A stretch of 64,000 nucleotides of DNA from JALOLV01 sp046295175 (GCA_046295175.1 JBKBNY010000016.1:46631-110630), one strand, 5' to 3'; counted from the first letter of the stretch, positions 44,457 to 54,418 are shown. Notes: generated by a model from the letters alone, not told the origin. Numbers and translations: made by a program.

Positions 44457-45020
44457 TTATTTCTTTCGCCAATCCCAAACTACGATTCTCCAATGTTCGT
44501 TGAGATTAGCATCAAAAAATTCGTAGATAAATTCAAAACCGACACGTGCGTGGGCTTTTTGAGAACGGACATTCGAGCGGGCAATATCGGTTACGCAAAG
44601 TTGGTATCGGTCCGATAGTTTTTCTTTGAGGTGCTGATACATTTTATCGAAAACACCCTCGCCACGGTAGCCTTCGCCCACGCAAACCTGCCCCATAACA
44701 AAATATTTGTAGTCTTTTAGTTTTTTACCGTCATAACCCACTTGGTCGAGGAGGTCAAAAAGTGGTTTAAGTTCTGGCACACCATCTCTAAACTGCGAGA
44801 GCATCGCCAAACAATAGCCCACGACAGTCTCGCCGTCTTTGGCAATAACACTTGGCTCGGCATCGTTCATGGCTTTCAAAACCTCGTATTGATGCTCAAC
44901 TGTCACGAAGCCTTGGCTTGCGATTACCTCGGGCGTAAGGTTTTTTTTGAGATTTTTTTGTTGAAGTGCCAATATGCCCTTGACTTCGGCATCTTGACTG
45001 ACGGTTTTAATGGTTAGCAT
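44457..45020 (-). CDS. GNAT-family N-acetyltransferase
   Basis: The 187-aa protein has the GNAT elements VIAKDGETVVGYCLAML, FVMGQVCVGEGYRGEGVFDKMYQHLKEKL (acetyl-CoA loop GYRGEGVF), and CVTDIARSNVRSQKAHARVGFEFIYE. The ATG at 45020 is preferred, as the frame upstream to 45329 lies in the divergent promoter region and overlaps the GH63-like gene. The substrate is unknown. Confidence 0.88.
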   Translation of the reverse strand: MLTIKTVSQDAEVKGILALQQKNLKKNLTPEVIASQGFVTVEHQYEVLKAMNDAEPSVIAKDGETVVGYCLAMLSQFRDGVPELKPLFDLLDQVGYDGKKLKDYKYFVMGQVCVGEGYRGEGVFDKMYQHLKEKLSDRYQLCVTDIARSNVRSQKAHARVGFEFIYEFFDANLNEHWRIVVWDWRKK

Positions 45021-45089
45021 AATTTTTTGTTCTTTGGTTTTGAAAATATAAGTAAAAATGCCCAAAACAGCGTATTTGAGCAGGAAAAA

Positions 45090-45121
45090 TATTTTTGCAC
45101 TGACATTTTTTTCTATTTTTG
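45090..45121 (+). promoter_or_regulatory. Candidate promoter of the GH63-like gene
   Basis: TTTG at 45094-45097 and TATTTTTG at 45114-45121 (perfect -7 consensus) are 16 bp apart. A second TATTTTTG overlaps at 45090. Confidence 0.45.
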
Positions 45122-45172
45122 CGATTATCAAACCGCTAATCCACTGTTTATTCATTACCAATCTAATACTAT

Positions 45173-47827
45173 ATGATTGAAAGAGAACGCTTAAACCAAA
45201 GAGCAGATAATAAAGGATGGAAAAAGTGGGGACCGTATTTGTCGGAAAGACAATGGGGAACCGTTCGTGAAGATTACAGCGTCTATGGCAATACTTGGGA
45301 TTATGTCTCGCACGACTTAGCTCGCTCAAGGGCGTATCGTTGGGGCGAAGATGGTATTGCTGGTATTTCGGATAATAAGCAGCACATTTGCTTTGCTCTG
45401 GCGTTTTGGAATCATAAAGATAAAATTCTGAAAGAACGTCTGTACGGATTGGCTGGCTCAGAGGGAAATCACGGCGAAGACGTAAAAGAACTCTACTACT
45501 ACCTCGATAGCACCCCTACACACTCATACATGAAGATGCTGTATAAGTATCCTCAAAATGAGTTTCCGTACGCCAGAATCATAGAAGAAACCCGCCGTCG
45601 TGGTCGAAAAGACCCCGAATACGAGATTACTGATACGGGAGTTTTCGATAAAAACGAATACTTCGATATTTTTGTTGAATACGCCAAAGCCGACGAAAAC
45701 GACATTTTGGTAAAAATCACAGCTCATAATCGTCATACAAATGCTGCTCCGCTCACGATTTTGCCAACGATTTGGTTCCGAAACTCGTGGTCGTGGGGAT
45801 ACGAAGCATTCAGTAAAAAACCGATTCTGACGGGTATCTCAAAATCGCAAATCGAAGTTTACCATAAATTGGTTGGTAAATACAAAATGTACTTTGAAGG
45901 AGCCGATGAACTGATTTTTACCGAAAACGAAACCAACAAAGAGCGAATCTTCGGCAAAGCAAGCGTGAGTCCTTTTGTGAAAGACGCTTTTCACCGATAC
46001 ATCATCGCCAAAGAGAAAAATATCACCAATCCAAACCATATTGGCACAAAAGCGGCTGGTGTTTATCAGAAGATGGTAAACGGTGGCGATTCGGTTACGA
46101 TTCGCCTTCGATTGAGCAATCAAACTCATCTTACAAAACCATTTGAAGAGTTCGATACGATTTTTGAGCAACGCCTCAAAGAAGCCGATGAATTTTATGA
46201 TGATGTCCAGAAGAATGTCCCTGATACCGAATTGCGAGATATTCAGCGTCAAGCCTACGCAGGAATGCTCTGGAACAAGCAGTTTTATTACTACAACGTA
46301 AACGAATGGATGCAAGGCGACCCCAAAATGCCTTTTGAGTTTCGTGGGCGTGCCTATACTCGCAACGCAACTTGGAAACACGCCTACATGGCCAATATCC
46401 TATCGATGCCCGATAAATGGGAGTATCCGTGGTTTGCGGCTTGGGATTTGGCCTTTCATACACTCACACTCGCACGTGTAGATTCTGACTTCGCCAAACG
46501 CCAATTGGCTGTTATTCTGCGTGAATATTACATGCACCCCAATGGTCAGTTGCCAGCCTACGAATGGAATTTCTCGGATGTGAATCCGCCCGTTCATGCT
46601 TGGGCTACTTGGAAAGTCTATGAAATTGACAAACAAGCCCGCGGTGGCAAAGGTGATATTGGATTTCTCGAAAGGGTTTTCCATAAATTATTGTTGAATT
46701 TTACGTGGTGGGTCAATCAAAAAGACGACGACGGCAATAATATTTTTGGTGGAGGATTCTTAGGATTGGATAACATTGGGGTATTTGACCGAAACGCTCA
46801 GATACCGGGCGTAACCCTCCAACAAGCCGATGCAACGGGCTGGATGGCGATGTTTACGCTTAATATGCTCCGAATCTCGTGCGAAATCGCCCTCGAACGC
46901 CCTGTTTATCAAGATATGGCCTCAAAATTCTTTGAGCATTTCTTGCACATTTCGGTGGCGGTCAATACTTCGATGAAAGATAGTAGAATGGGGCTTTGGG
47001 ACGAAGCCGACCAGTTTTACTACGATAAACTTCACGCACCAGACGGCAACACGATTTTTATGAAAATCCGCTCGATTGTAGGGCTGATTCCGCTGGCGGC
47101 CGTAGAGGTTATTGATGATGAAATGCTCGAAAGATTGCCAGATTTCAAACGTCGTGTCGAGTGGATTCTGAACAACCGCCCCGATTTGGCATCGCTGATT
47201 TCGCGTTGGCACGAGCCAGGCAAAGGTGCAACCCACTTGCTTTCACTACTGCGTGGACACCGTATGAAGATGGTATTGAAACGGATGTTTGACGAAACCG
47301 AGTTCCTTTCTGATTACGGAATCCGTTCGCTTTCAAAATTCCATAAATCGCATCCATATAATTTCAATCTTCATGGCGAAATCCTAACGGTTGAGTATTC
47401 GCCCGCCGAATCAGAATTGAGTATCATGGGTGGTAATTCAAACTGGCGTGGTCCAATCTGGTTCCCGATTAATTTCTTATTGATTGATTCGTTATTGAAG
47501 TTTTATCAATACTACGGCGATGATTTTGAGATAGAATACCCGACCGATTCGGGCAATATTGTTACGATAAAAGATGCGGCTTTGATGATTGCCGAGAGGT
47601 TGATAAATATATTCAAGAAAAACGATGAAGACCGCCGCCCAGTAATGAATGGCTACTCAAAGTTTGATTCAGACGAGCATTTCAAGGATTATTATTTATT
47701 CTACGAATATTTCCACGGAGATAACGGTAGCGGACTCGGTGCTGCTCACCAAACTGGCTGGACGGGCTTAGTGGCCGATTTGATTGAGTACATTCACGTG
47801 TTCAGACAAGAAACCGCAAATGTCTGA
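45173..47827 (+). CDS. GH63-like glycoside hydrolase (MGH1-type (alpha/alpha)6 barrel)
   Basis: The 884-aa protein is similar to bacterial members of the GH63/mannosylglycerate-hydrolase-like group. The N-terminal part begins ERLNQRADNKGWKKWGPYLSERQWGTVREDYS, followed by YGNTWDYVSHD. The barrel part shows WKHAYMANILSMPDKWEYPWFAAWDLAFH, GQLPAYEWNFSDVNPPVHAW and MGGNSNWRGPIWFPINF, with acidic residues suited to catalysis. There is no signal peptide, so it should act in the cytosol, perhaps on glucosylated or mannosylated osmolytes. The specific reaction cannot be assigned. A strong terminator follows. Confidence 0.88.
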   Translation: MIERERLNQRADNKGWKKWGPYLSERQWGTVREDYSVYGNTWDYVSHDLARSRAYRWGEDGIAGISDNKQHICFALAFWNHKDKILKERLYGLAGSEGNHGEDVKELYYYLDSTPTHSYMKMLYKYPQNEFPYARIIEETRRRGRKDPEYEITDTGVFDKNEYFDIFVEYAKADENDILVKITAHNRHTNAAPLTILPTIWFRNSWSWGYEAFSKKPILTGISKSQIEVYHKLVGKYKMYFEGADELIFTENETNKERIFGKASVSPFVKDAFHRYIIAKEKNITNPNHIGTKAAGVYQKMVNGGDSVTIRLRLSNQTHLTKPFEEFDTIFEQRLKEADEFYDDVQKNVPDTELRDIQRQAYAGMLWNKQFYYYNVNEWMQGDPKMPFEFRGRAYTRNATWKHAYMANILSMPDKWEYPWFAAWDLAFHTLTLARVDSDFAKRQLAVILREYYMHPNGQLPAYEWNFSDVNPPVHAWATWKVYEIDKQARGGKGDIGFLERVFHKLLLNFTWWVNQKDDDGNNIFGGGFLGLDNIGVFDRNAQIPGVTLQQADATGWMAMFTLNMLRISCEIALERPVYQDMASKFFEHFLHISVAVNTSMKDSRMGLWDEADQFYYDKLHAPDGNTIFMKIRSIVGLIPLAAVEVIDDEMLERLPDFKRRVEWILNNRPDLASLISRWHEPGKGATHLLSLLRGHRMKMVLKRMFDETEFLSDYGIRSLSKFHKSHPYNFNLHGEILTVEYSPAESELSIMGGNSNWRGPIWFPINFLLIDSLLKFYQYYGDDFEIEYPTDSGNIVTIKDAALMIAERLINIFKKNDEDRRPVMNGYSKFDSDEHFKDYYLFYEYFHGDNGSGLGAAHQTGWTGLVADLIEYIHVFRQETANV

Positions 47828-47844
47828 TTCGATAATTTTTTTCA

Positions 47845-47884
47845 AACCTCCAAGGTCTCAAAAAAAGACCTTGGAGGTTTTTTT
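47845..47884. terminator. Strong terminator between converging genes
   Basis: A perfect 14-bp stem (AACCTCCAAGGTCT/AGACCTTGGAGGTT) is followed by T7. It serves the GH63-like gene and possibly the converging MFS gene. Confidence 0.92.
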
Positions 47885-49075
47885 CTACTGCACTGGCTTG
47901 ACCGTCTTGGCTACAAAAATGCTTATCGCTATCATAATAATGGCAAAATAGCCCACAAATTGGTAGTTTTCGATGTATCCGGTAGCTGTTTTATGAATGA
48001 TGAGTCCACCGATATTTGTCGCAATGGCTTGAGCCAATAGCTGAACCGATGAATTTATCGCCATAAAACCGCCTCGCTGTTGCGGTGTTACAACCGACGA
48101 AACCATCGCTTGGGTTGGAATCAGGCGACCGTTTGAGAATATAAAGAATATCGCCGAAATCACTAAAATTACATAGAGCGGGACCACAAACAGATTGGTA
48201 ATCAGCCAAATAGGTATCAGCGAGAGCAAGGCAAAAGCCACAAAAACTGGATATTTCCCCTTTTTATCAGCGATTTTACCTACGAGCGGAGCGGTGAAAA
48301 TTGTTACGGCTCCGCCTACCAAATAAATCAAGTAGATGTTTTCTTGGCTAAATCCGGCATTACCTACCAACGAAGGCGAAATGAACGGAATAATACTAAA
48401 ATGACCCAGCATGATGATTACACTCAAGCCTAAAGCCCTCATTTGGTTTGAGTTTTTGGCAATATCGGTAATGACGTGAATCGGATTTTTGGATTCAGTA
48501 TCGCCTCTTAAATGCCCATCGAGTGTCGGAACAAATCTGATAATCATAAAAATGACCCAAACGCCCAATCCGCCTACAACCAAAAACGGTGCGTGCCAGC
48601 TAAAATGATTTGCCAGATACAATCCCGCAGGCACACCAATAACCGATGCCAACGAAAAAGCCATCATCACCGAACCCATCGCACTGGCTCGGCGTTCGTA
48701 GCTAAATACGTCGGCCACGATAGAAAGCACCTGAGAGCCAATCATTCCACCAAATACACCAGCCAAAACCCTTGCGGCACAAAGCAGAAAATATGTCGGT
48801 GCAAAGGCACAAGCAAATGTGCCGATTGTAAAGCCAATGTAAGCAAAAAGCAAGACTTTTTTGCGGTCGAATCTATCTACAAAAAAAGCAGCTAAAAAAC
48901 CCGAAATACCCGCACTCAAGCTATATGAAGACACAACAAAGCCAAATTGACGAGGAGAAATATCAAAAATGCTCATCAGTTGAGGGCCCATTGGCATCAT
49001 AATCATGAAGTCCATGATGTGGGTAAAATTGACCGATGCCAGTACAAAAAGTAATAGTTTTTCTTTATTTGTCAT
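47885..49075 (-). CDS. MFS transporter, drug:H+ antiporter-like
   Basis: The 396-aa protein has twelve hydrophobic segments. Motif DFMIMMPMGPQL lies in helix 1, VDRFDRKKVLLFAYIGF in loop 2-3, RVLAGVFGGMIGSQVLSIVAD in helix 4, and SVIGVPAGLYLA in helix 5. It resembles the AraJ/DHA1 branch, which exports sugars or drugs. The substrate is unknown. It is divergent from the GT-C-like gene. Confidence 0.9.
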   Translation of the reverse strand: MTNKEKLLLFVLASVNFTHIMDFMIMMPMGPQLMSIFDISPRQFGFVVSSYSLSAGISGFLAAFFVDRFDRKKVLLFAYIGFTIGTFACAFAPTYFLLCAARVLAGVFGGMIGSQVLSIVADVFSYERRASAMGSVMMAFSLASVIGVPAGLYLANHFSWHAPFLVVGGLGVWVIFMIIRFVPTLDGHLRGDTESKNPIHVITDIAKNSNQMRALGLSVIIMLGHFSIIPFISPSLVGNAGFSQENIYLIYLVGGAVTIFTAPLVGKIADKKGKYPVFVAFALLSLIPIWLITNLFVVPLYVILVISAIFFIFSNGRLIPTQAMVSSVVTPQQRGGFMAINSSVQLLAQAIATNIGGLIIHKTATGYIENYQFVGYFAIIMIAISIFVAKTVKPVQ

Positions 49076-49203
49076 ATCTTTGGTTTGGGTACACAGACAA
49101 ATTATCTTATTTTAGACAACAGAAGTTTCTAATAAATAATTTCGTTTTGCTTATTTTGTGGGCGTTTCAAAACTGTTGTACAAACCCGACAATCCAAAAC
49201 TCA

Positions 49204-51309
49204 ATGAGAGAATTACTACTGAAAATCTACGTTTTATTGAGCATCATTTGCGTTGCTACTACCGAGATTCTCTCTTATTTTTCAATCATCAACACAACCT
49301 CAATCCGTGTTTTTTGGGCAATAATCTCAGCTTTTGGGGTTTATTTCGGGATAAAACAAAGATTTTGGGAGAAACTGAAAGGTTTTTCGGTTATCAAATT
49401 TTTAAAATTCATAAAACCTTACAGCTGGGCAGTCATCTTGCTGATTTTTATAGTTTTGTTGCCACTTTTTGCTTTAGCAATAACCGTAAAACCCAATAAC
49501 TACGACGGCGTAACTTATCATTTTGGGCGAATTGTTTTCTGGATTCAGAATCAAAACGTCGAGATTTTTCCCACCCAAATGGTACAAGCACTTTACCACA
49601 ATGTTGGCTCTGAGTATTTGTTAATGCACGTTTTTTTATTGACCGGTTCGGATAAATTCTTGAATCTGGTGCAGTATTCATCAATGATTGGCTCGGTTTT
49701 GGGCATCACGCTGATTTGCAAACAGTTAGGATTATCTCGACCCATACAAACGCTTTCGGCCATCATAGTGGCAACGCTACCAATCGGAATCCTCGAAAGT
49801 ACAACTATCCAAAACGACTATCTATCAGCATTTTACACGATTTGCTTTGTGTATTTCTCCTTAAAAATCATCAAACAAAGACAAACTACTTTGGGCTACG
49901 ATACCCTTTTTGCAGCGGCATCAATCACCTTAGCAGGATTCACCAAATACACGGGTTTGATGTTCGCATTTCCGTTTGCAATTTGGTTAGGGCTTTATTA
50001 TCTAAAAAATGTCAAACTCAGGCAAACAGCCCTCATTCTATCTTCGATGGCTCTGGTTTTTATTTTGATTTTTTTGCCATTTTTTGCGAGAAATTACCAC
50101 GACTTTGGCCATATTTTAGCACCCAAACCACCGTCTGACTTAGCAACTGAAAAATACAGCACCGACATCATCGCTCCGCATACGGCCATCGCCAACGCAA
50201 GCAAATATTACTTTTTTCATTTTGCGTTACCTTCCGAATCCGCCAATCAAAAAATAGAATCTTTTGTCAATAAGATTCATGAAGCAATGGGAATCGACCC
50301 CAACGACAGCCGCATTTCATTTGTGCCATTCGATGCCTATTTTACAATCACTGAAGATGCCAGCGGAAACTGGCTGGCTGTGGTTTTATTGACAATCAGT
50401 TTATTGATTTTGATGATAAAATTCCGCCAAATACCAACCGAAATCTGGGTTTTTACCCTATGCACTTTGGTCGGATTCATCACCTACGCCGCACTCATAA
50501 AATGGCAATTGTACCATACACGTACCCACATTCATTTTTTCATATTTGCCGCCATAATCATCGCCTACACGTTCTCTGAGGTCATTAAAACAAGATTTAT
50601 CGCCAAAATCTTGCCTTTTTTATTGATTATTGGCTCGTTGCCGTATGTGTACGCCAACCCTACGAAACAGTTGATTTCGGTAAAATATACCATAAAATAC
50701 CTATTGGGGATTATTCCCCGCACCGGAATCCTCGAAAGCGATTCCAAAACCATCAAAAGAGAAGTCGAAATCGCTAAAGTTCTGCAAAGCTACGGGTACA
50801 AAAAAGAAATTATCAATGGTTATCCGTACCTAACCCAACCCCCTACCGAGTCGCTTCCGATTGCGAAACGCCGAGAGTTGATTGAGAAAATGGGTAAGTT
50901 CAACTATGAGGGCTATTCTCAAAACGATTTGATAAGCCAATATGAAGGCAACCAGCAGTATTATCGCAACCACGAACACTTTAAGTCTATTGAAGATTTG
51001 CTAAGTGAAATTCCCAAAACCGAAAAAGTGGTCGGACTGGCACAATTCAGAAACTACTATGCTGCCAATCATTGGATGGTTTGTCGAAGTCGGTTCGGGA
51101 CTGATTTCAGAATCCAGTACGCGTATGTTTCGGATGAATTGAAAGACATCCCAAATATGAAAAACTATTTGCCATATACCTACATTTGGTCTGATTTGGC
51201 CGATTTCTCCAATAAAATTGAAGCCTCAAAAATAGATTGGATAAAGCAGTTTGGCGAATACCACCTCATAAAACTCAAACAACCACAAACTCAACCCTTT
51301 TACTACTAA
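49204..51309 (+). CDS. Polytopic membrane protein, probably GT-C-type glycosyltransferase
   Basis: The 701-aa protein has at least ten hydrophobic segments in its first 520 residues and a soluble C-terminal region. The first external loop carries PNNYDGVTYHFGRIVFW, an acidic motif placed like the catalytic DxD/ExD site of GT-C enzymes (ArnT, PMT), followed by QALYHNVGSEYLLMHVFLL. The ATG at 49204 is chosen because the frame upstream to 49036 overlaps the divergent MFS gene. A lipid-linked sugar donor is presumed. No polysaccharide cluster is adjacent. Confidence 0.75.
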   Translation: MRELLLKIYVLLSIICVATTEILSYFSIINTTSIRVFWAIISAFGVYFGIKQRFWEKLKGFSVIKFLKFIKPYSWAVILLIFIVLLPLFALAITVKPNNYDGVTYHFGRIVFWIQNQNVEIFPTQMVQALYHNVGSEYLLMHVFLLTGSDKFLNLVQYSSMIGSVLGITLICKQLGLSRPIQTLSAIIVATLPIGILESTTIQNDYLSAFYTICFVYFSLKIIKQRQTTLGYDTLFAAASITLAGFTKYTGLMFAFPFAIWLGLYYLKNVKLRQTALILSSMALVFILIFLPFFARNYHDFGHILAPKPPSDLATEKYSTDIIAPHTAIANASKYYFFHFALPSESANQKIESFVNKIHEAMGIDPNDSRISFVPFDAYFTITEDASGNWLAVVLLTISLLILMIKFRQIPTEIWVFTLCTLVGFITYAALIKWQLYHTRTHIHFFIFAAIIIAYTFSEVIKTRFIAKILPFLLIIGSLPYVYANPTKQLISVKYTIKYLLGIIPRTGILESDSKTIKREVEIAKVLQSYGYKKEIINGYPYLTQPPTESLPIAKRRELIEKMGKFNYEGYSQNDLISQYEGNQQYYRNHEHFKSIEDLLSEIPKTEKVVGLAQFRNYYAANHWMVCRSRFGTDFRIQYAYVSDELKDIPNMKNYLPYTYIWSDLADFSNKIEASKIDWIKQFGEYHLIKLKQPQTQPFYY

Positions 51310-51407
51310 TTTCTTGATTCTGTCAAGAACAAGGTCATTATCTTTTGGTTTATTGCCCTCAAATTATCAACTTTGAAACCTCATTACTTCATTGATAATT
51401 TTCTGAA

Positions 51408-54344
51408 ATGGAACTGCATTTAGAGGGCGAATTTTACTACGGCGAATCAACGCACGAGAAAGCAATCAAGTTACTTTACTCGACCGACGCATCGGTTTAT
51501 CAAGAAAAACCAGCGGCCGTAGCGATTCCGAAGACGGTTGAAGACATCAAAAAACTCATTAAACTTGCCAACGAAAAGCAAATAACGTTGATTCCGAGAG
51601 CGGCGGGTACCTCTCTGGCGGGGCAAGTTGTGGGCAATGGTATTGTAGTGGATATTTCGAAATATTTTACCAAAATACTTGAAGTAAATGCCAAAGAAAA
51701 ATGGGTTCGAGTACAGCCTGGGGTTATCCGTGATGATTTGAATGCCTACCTCAAACCCTACGGATTGATGTTTGGCCCCGAAACTTCGACTTCAAACCGA
51801 GCCATGATTGGCGGTATGATTGGAAACAATTCTTGTGGATTACACTCTATTGTTTGGGGTGCTACCCGCGATAATCTACTCGAAATAAAGGGTTTATTAT
51901 CGGATGGTAGCGAAATAGAAATCAAAGAATTAGACAAAGATTCTTTTACGGAGAATATCCAGAAGAAATCATTTGAAGGGCGAATCTACCAAGAATTAAC
52001 CCAAATCCTGCAAAATCCCGAAAACCAAAAAGCCATCGAAGAGGGCTTCCCGAATAAAAATGTTTTACGACGCAACACAGGCTACGCTTTAGATGCTTTG
52101 CTTCAAGACCTCCCCTCCATTTTTGGGGAGGGGTCGGGGGTGGGGTTCAACCTTTGTAAACTCATTGCGGGTTCAGAAGGCACGCTCTGTTTCGTAACCG
52201 AAGCCAAACTCAAATTGCTCGATTTGCCGCCAAGCCACGTCGGGATGGTGGCAGTACACACCCAAACCCTCGATGAGTCGCTGCGAGCCAATTTGGTTGC
52301 ACTCCAAAACAACTGTTACGCATCGGAGTTGGTCGATGATTTTATTCTGGAATTCACCAAAACAAACATCGAGCAGTCAAAAAATCGTTTTTTCATCGAA
52401 GGCGAACCAAAAGCGATTTTGATGGTTGAGTTTTTTGATGAAACCCAAGCAGGTCTGCAAGCAAAATGCGATAAACTGATTGCGGAATTAAAAGCCAAAA
52501 ATCTGGGCTACGCCCACCCTATTTTGTTTGGCGAAGACAGCAAAAAGGCTTGGGAGGTTCGCAAGGCGGGCTTAGGCCTACTCCGAAATCTACCAGGCGA
52601 TACTCAACCAGTAAACCTAATAGAAGACTGTGCCGTTGCCCCCGAAGATTTGCCCGAATACATTCGAGAATTGGAGGTTTTACTACAAAATCATCATCTT
52701 CAATACTCGATGTACGCTCACGCAGGGGCGGGCGAATTGCACGTCGAGCCGATGATTAATTTAAAAACAAGCGAGGGCAAAGCCATTTTCAGAACCGTTT
52801 TGGCCGAAACAGCCGCATTGGTCAAAAAATACGGTGGTTCGCTATCGGGTGAGCATGGCGATGGGCGTTTGCGTGGAGAGTTCATCCCGTTTATGATGGG
52901 CGATAAAAACTACGAATTATTCAAAAAAGTAAAGGCGATTTTTGACCCGAATGGAATCTTTAATCGAGGTAAAATAACCGAAACACCTCCGATGAATGAA
53001 TTTCTACGATTTGAGCAAGATAAGCCAACGCCAAAAATTGATACCATTTTTGATTTCTCAAAGCAAGAGAGCATTCTCCGACTCGCCGAAAAGTGCAGTG
53101 GTTCGGGCGACTGTCGCAAAACCGAAGTAACAGGCGGAACGATGTGTCCGAGTTATATGGCAACCCGCTCCGAAAGAGATACTACCCGTGCCAGAGCCAA
53201 TATTTTGAGGCATTATTTTACTGATTTTACACCCCTCTCCAGCGGGAGAGGGGCTGGGGGTGAGGTAAAAGAAATCCTCGACCTTTGTTTGTCTTGTAAA
53301 GCCTGCAAATCAGAGTGTCCATCAAGCGTAGATATTGCCAAAATGAAGGCCGAATTTACCCAAAAATACTACGACGAAAAGGGCGTTCCATTCAGAGCAA
53401 AATTGATTGCTAATTTTACGAAACAAATGAAATTGGCCTCAATTGCACCTTTCGCCTATAATTTCATCGTAAAAACTGAGGTTCTACGCCGTAATTTCAA
53501 TAAAATCGTGGGTTTTCACCCCGACCGCACCATGCCGACGTTGTCGAGCCAAACATTAAGAAGTTGGTTTGAGGCAAGAAATATAAAACACCAAAATCAT
53601 ACCCCTGACAGGGATAAAAAAGTAAACATATTTATTGATGAATTTACCAACTACAACGATGTAGAAGTCGGCAAAAAGTTGATTTTACTTTTAGAAAAGC
53701 TTGGTTATGAGGTAATTGTGCCGAACCACATAGAATCTGGACGAACGTATTTATCGAAAGGATTGGTACGAGAAGCACAGAAAATCGCCATCAAAAATGT
53801 AGAATTACTTAAAAATATCGTCAGCGAAAACACCCCGATTATCGGTATTGAGCCATCGGCCATATTGACTTTACGAGACGAATATTTGGAGCTTGTCCCC
53901 GAAAACCTAAGAGCATCGGCAGAACGGATTGCCCAAAATACATTCCTTTTTGAAGAATGGATTGCTCGTGAAATCGACCGAAAAACGATTGATAAATCAG
54001 CATTCACCACCGAAAAACGATTGATAAAAGTACACGGACACTGCCACCAAAAGGCTTTATCGTCGATGACCTCGAGCAAGAAAACGCTCTCATTACCAAC
54101 CAATTACGAAGTCCACATGATACCGAGCGGGTGCTGTGGCATGGCGGGTTCTTTTGGGTACGAAACCGAGCATTATGAGGTCTCGATGAAGGTCGGAGAA
54201 TTGGTACTTTTTCCGACTGTCCGAAAACAATCCGAGGATGTCATCATAGCGGCGGCGGGTACGAGTTGTCGTCACCAAATCAAAGACGGCACAGGTCGAA
54301 TTGCCAAACACCCTGCCGAGATTTTGTATGAGGCATTGGTCTGA
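51408..54344 (+). CDS. FAD-linked oxidase/Fe-S oxidoreductase fusion (GlcD-GlcF/D-lactate dehydrogenase type)
   Basis: The 978-aa protein joins a PCMH-type FAD domain (IPRAAGTSLAGQVVGNGIVVD, GMIGNNSCGLHSI, AGSEGTLCFVTEAKLKL), an FAD-oxidase C-terminal domain (HAGAGELHVEPMIN, SGEHGDGRLRGEF), a 4Fe-4S ferredoxin-like part (CSGSGDCRKTEVTGGTMCPSY; CLSCKACKSECPSSVD) and a CCG heterodisulfide-reductase-like part (HGHCHQKAL; IPSGCCGMAGSFG). Such fusions oxidise D-lactate, glycolate or D-2-hydroxyglutarate and pass electrons to quinone. Two palindromic repeats are embedded in frame, at about residues 234-247 and 608-620, and a CTGACAG core at about 732. All fall in loops or between domains. Confidence 0.92.
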   Translation: MELHLEGEFYYGESTHEKAIKLLYSTDASVYQEKPAAVAIPKTVEDIKKLIKLANEKQITLIPRAAGTSLAGQVVGNGIVVDISKYFTKILEVNAKEKWVRVQPGVIRDDLNAYLKPYGLMFGPETSTSNRAMIGGMIGNNSCGLHSIVWGATRDNLLEIKGLLSDGSEIEIKELDKDSFTENIQKKSFEGRIYQELTQILQNPENQKAIEEGFPNKNVLRRNTGYALDALLQDLPSIFGEGSGVGFNLCKLIAGSEGTLCFVTEAKLKLLDLPPSHVGMVAVHTQTLDESLRANLVALQNNCYASELVDDFILEFTKTNIEQSKNRFFIEGEPKAILMVEFFDETQAGLQAKCDKLIAELKAKNLGYAHPILFGEDSKKAWEVRKAGLGLLRNLPGDTQPVNLIEDCAVAPEDLPEYIRELEVLLQNHHLQYSMYAHAGAGELHVEPMINLKTSEGKAIFRTVLAETAALVKKYGGSLSGEHGDGRLRGEFIPFMMGDKNYELFKKVKAIFDPNGIFNRGKITETPPMNEFLRFEQDKPTPKIDTIFDFSKQESILRLAEKCSGSGDCRKTEVTGGTMCPSYMATRSERDTTRARANILRHYFTDFTPLSSGRGAGGEVKEILDLCLSCKACKSECPSSVDIAKMKAEFTQKYYDEKGVPFRAKLIANFTKQMKLASIAPFAYNFIVKTEVLRRNFNKIVGFHPDRTMPTLSSQTLRSWFEARNIKHQNHTPDRDKKVNIFIDEFTNYNDVEVGKKLILLLEKLGYEVIVPNHIESGRTYLSKGLVREAQKIAIKNVELLKNIVSENTPIIGIEPSAILTLRDEYLELVPENLRASAERIAQNTFLFEEWIAREIDRKTIDKSAFTTEKRLIKVHGHCHQKALSSMTSSKKTLSLPTNYEVHMIPSGCCGMAGSFGYETEHYEVSMKVGELVLFPTVRKQSEDVIIAAAGTSCRHQIKDGTGRIAKHPAEILYEALV
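52107..52149. repeat. Palindromic repeat in frame in the oxidase gene (copy 1)
   Basis: CCTCCCC (52109-52115) and GGGGAGG (52125-52131) form a hairpin followed by a G-rich tail (TCGGGGGTGGGG). It encodes DLPSIFGEGSGVGFN just before the conserved LCKLIAGSEGT. Confidence 0.8.
53231..53267. repeat. Palindromic repeat in frame in the oxidase gene (copy 2)
   Basis: CCCCTCTCC (53232-53240) and GGAGAGGGG (53245-53253) form a perfect 9-bp hairpin with loop AGCG, followed by CTGGGGGTGAGG. It encodes TPLSSGRGAGGEV between the two Fe-S motifs. The kinase-gene copy encodes a related RGLGEV. Confidence 0.85.
53601..53615. repeat. CTGACAG repeat core inside the oxidase gene
   Basis: ACCCCTGACAGGG shares CCCTGACAGGG with the arm of the intergenic palindrome at 27364. 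It is translated as TPDRD in a linker before NIFIDEF. This may be a remnant or coincidence. Confidence 0.5.
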
Positions 54345-54418
54345 TGAGCCGAATAAAAATATTTTACGGCTCAAAAAATGATTATATTTGAGCCGTAAAA
54401 CCAAAACAATCGGCTCAT
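54344..54418. promoter_or_regulatory. Concentric four-half-site operator upstream of fic
   Basis: Four copies of GAGCCG/CGGCTC start at 54346, 54367, 54390 and 54411 (spacing 21, 23, 21 bp) and are symmetric around 54381. The inner pair is a perfect 14-bp inverted repeat, TTTTACGGCTCAAA/TTTGAGCCGTAAAA. The outer pair is ATGAGCCGA/TCGGCTCAT and includes the fic start codon. A perfect -7 box TATATTTG (54383-54390) lies inside. Confidence 0.85.
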
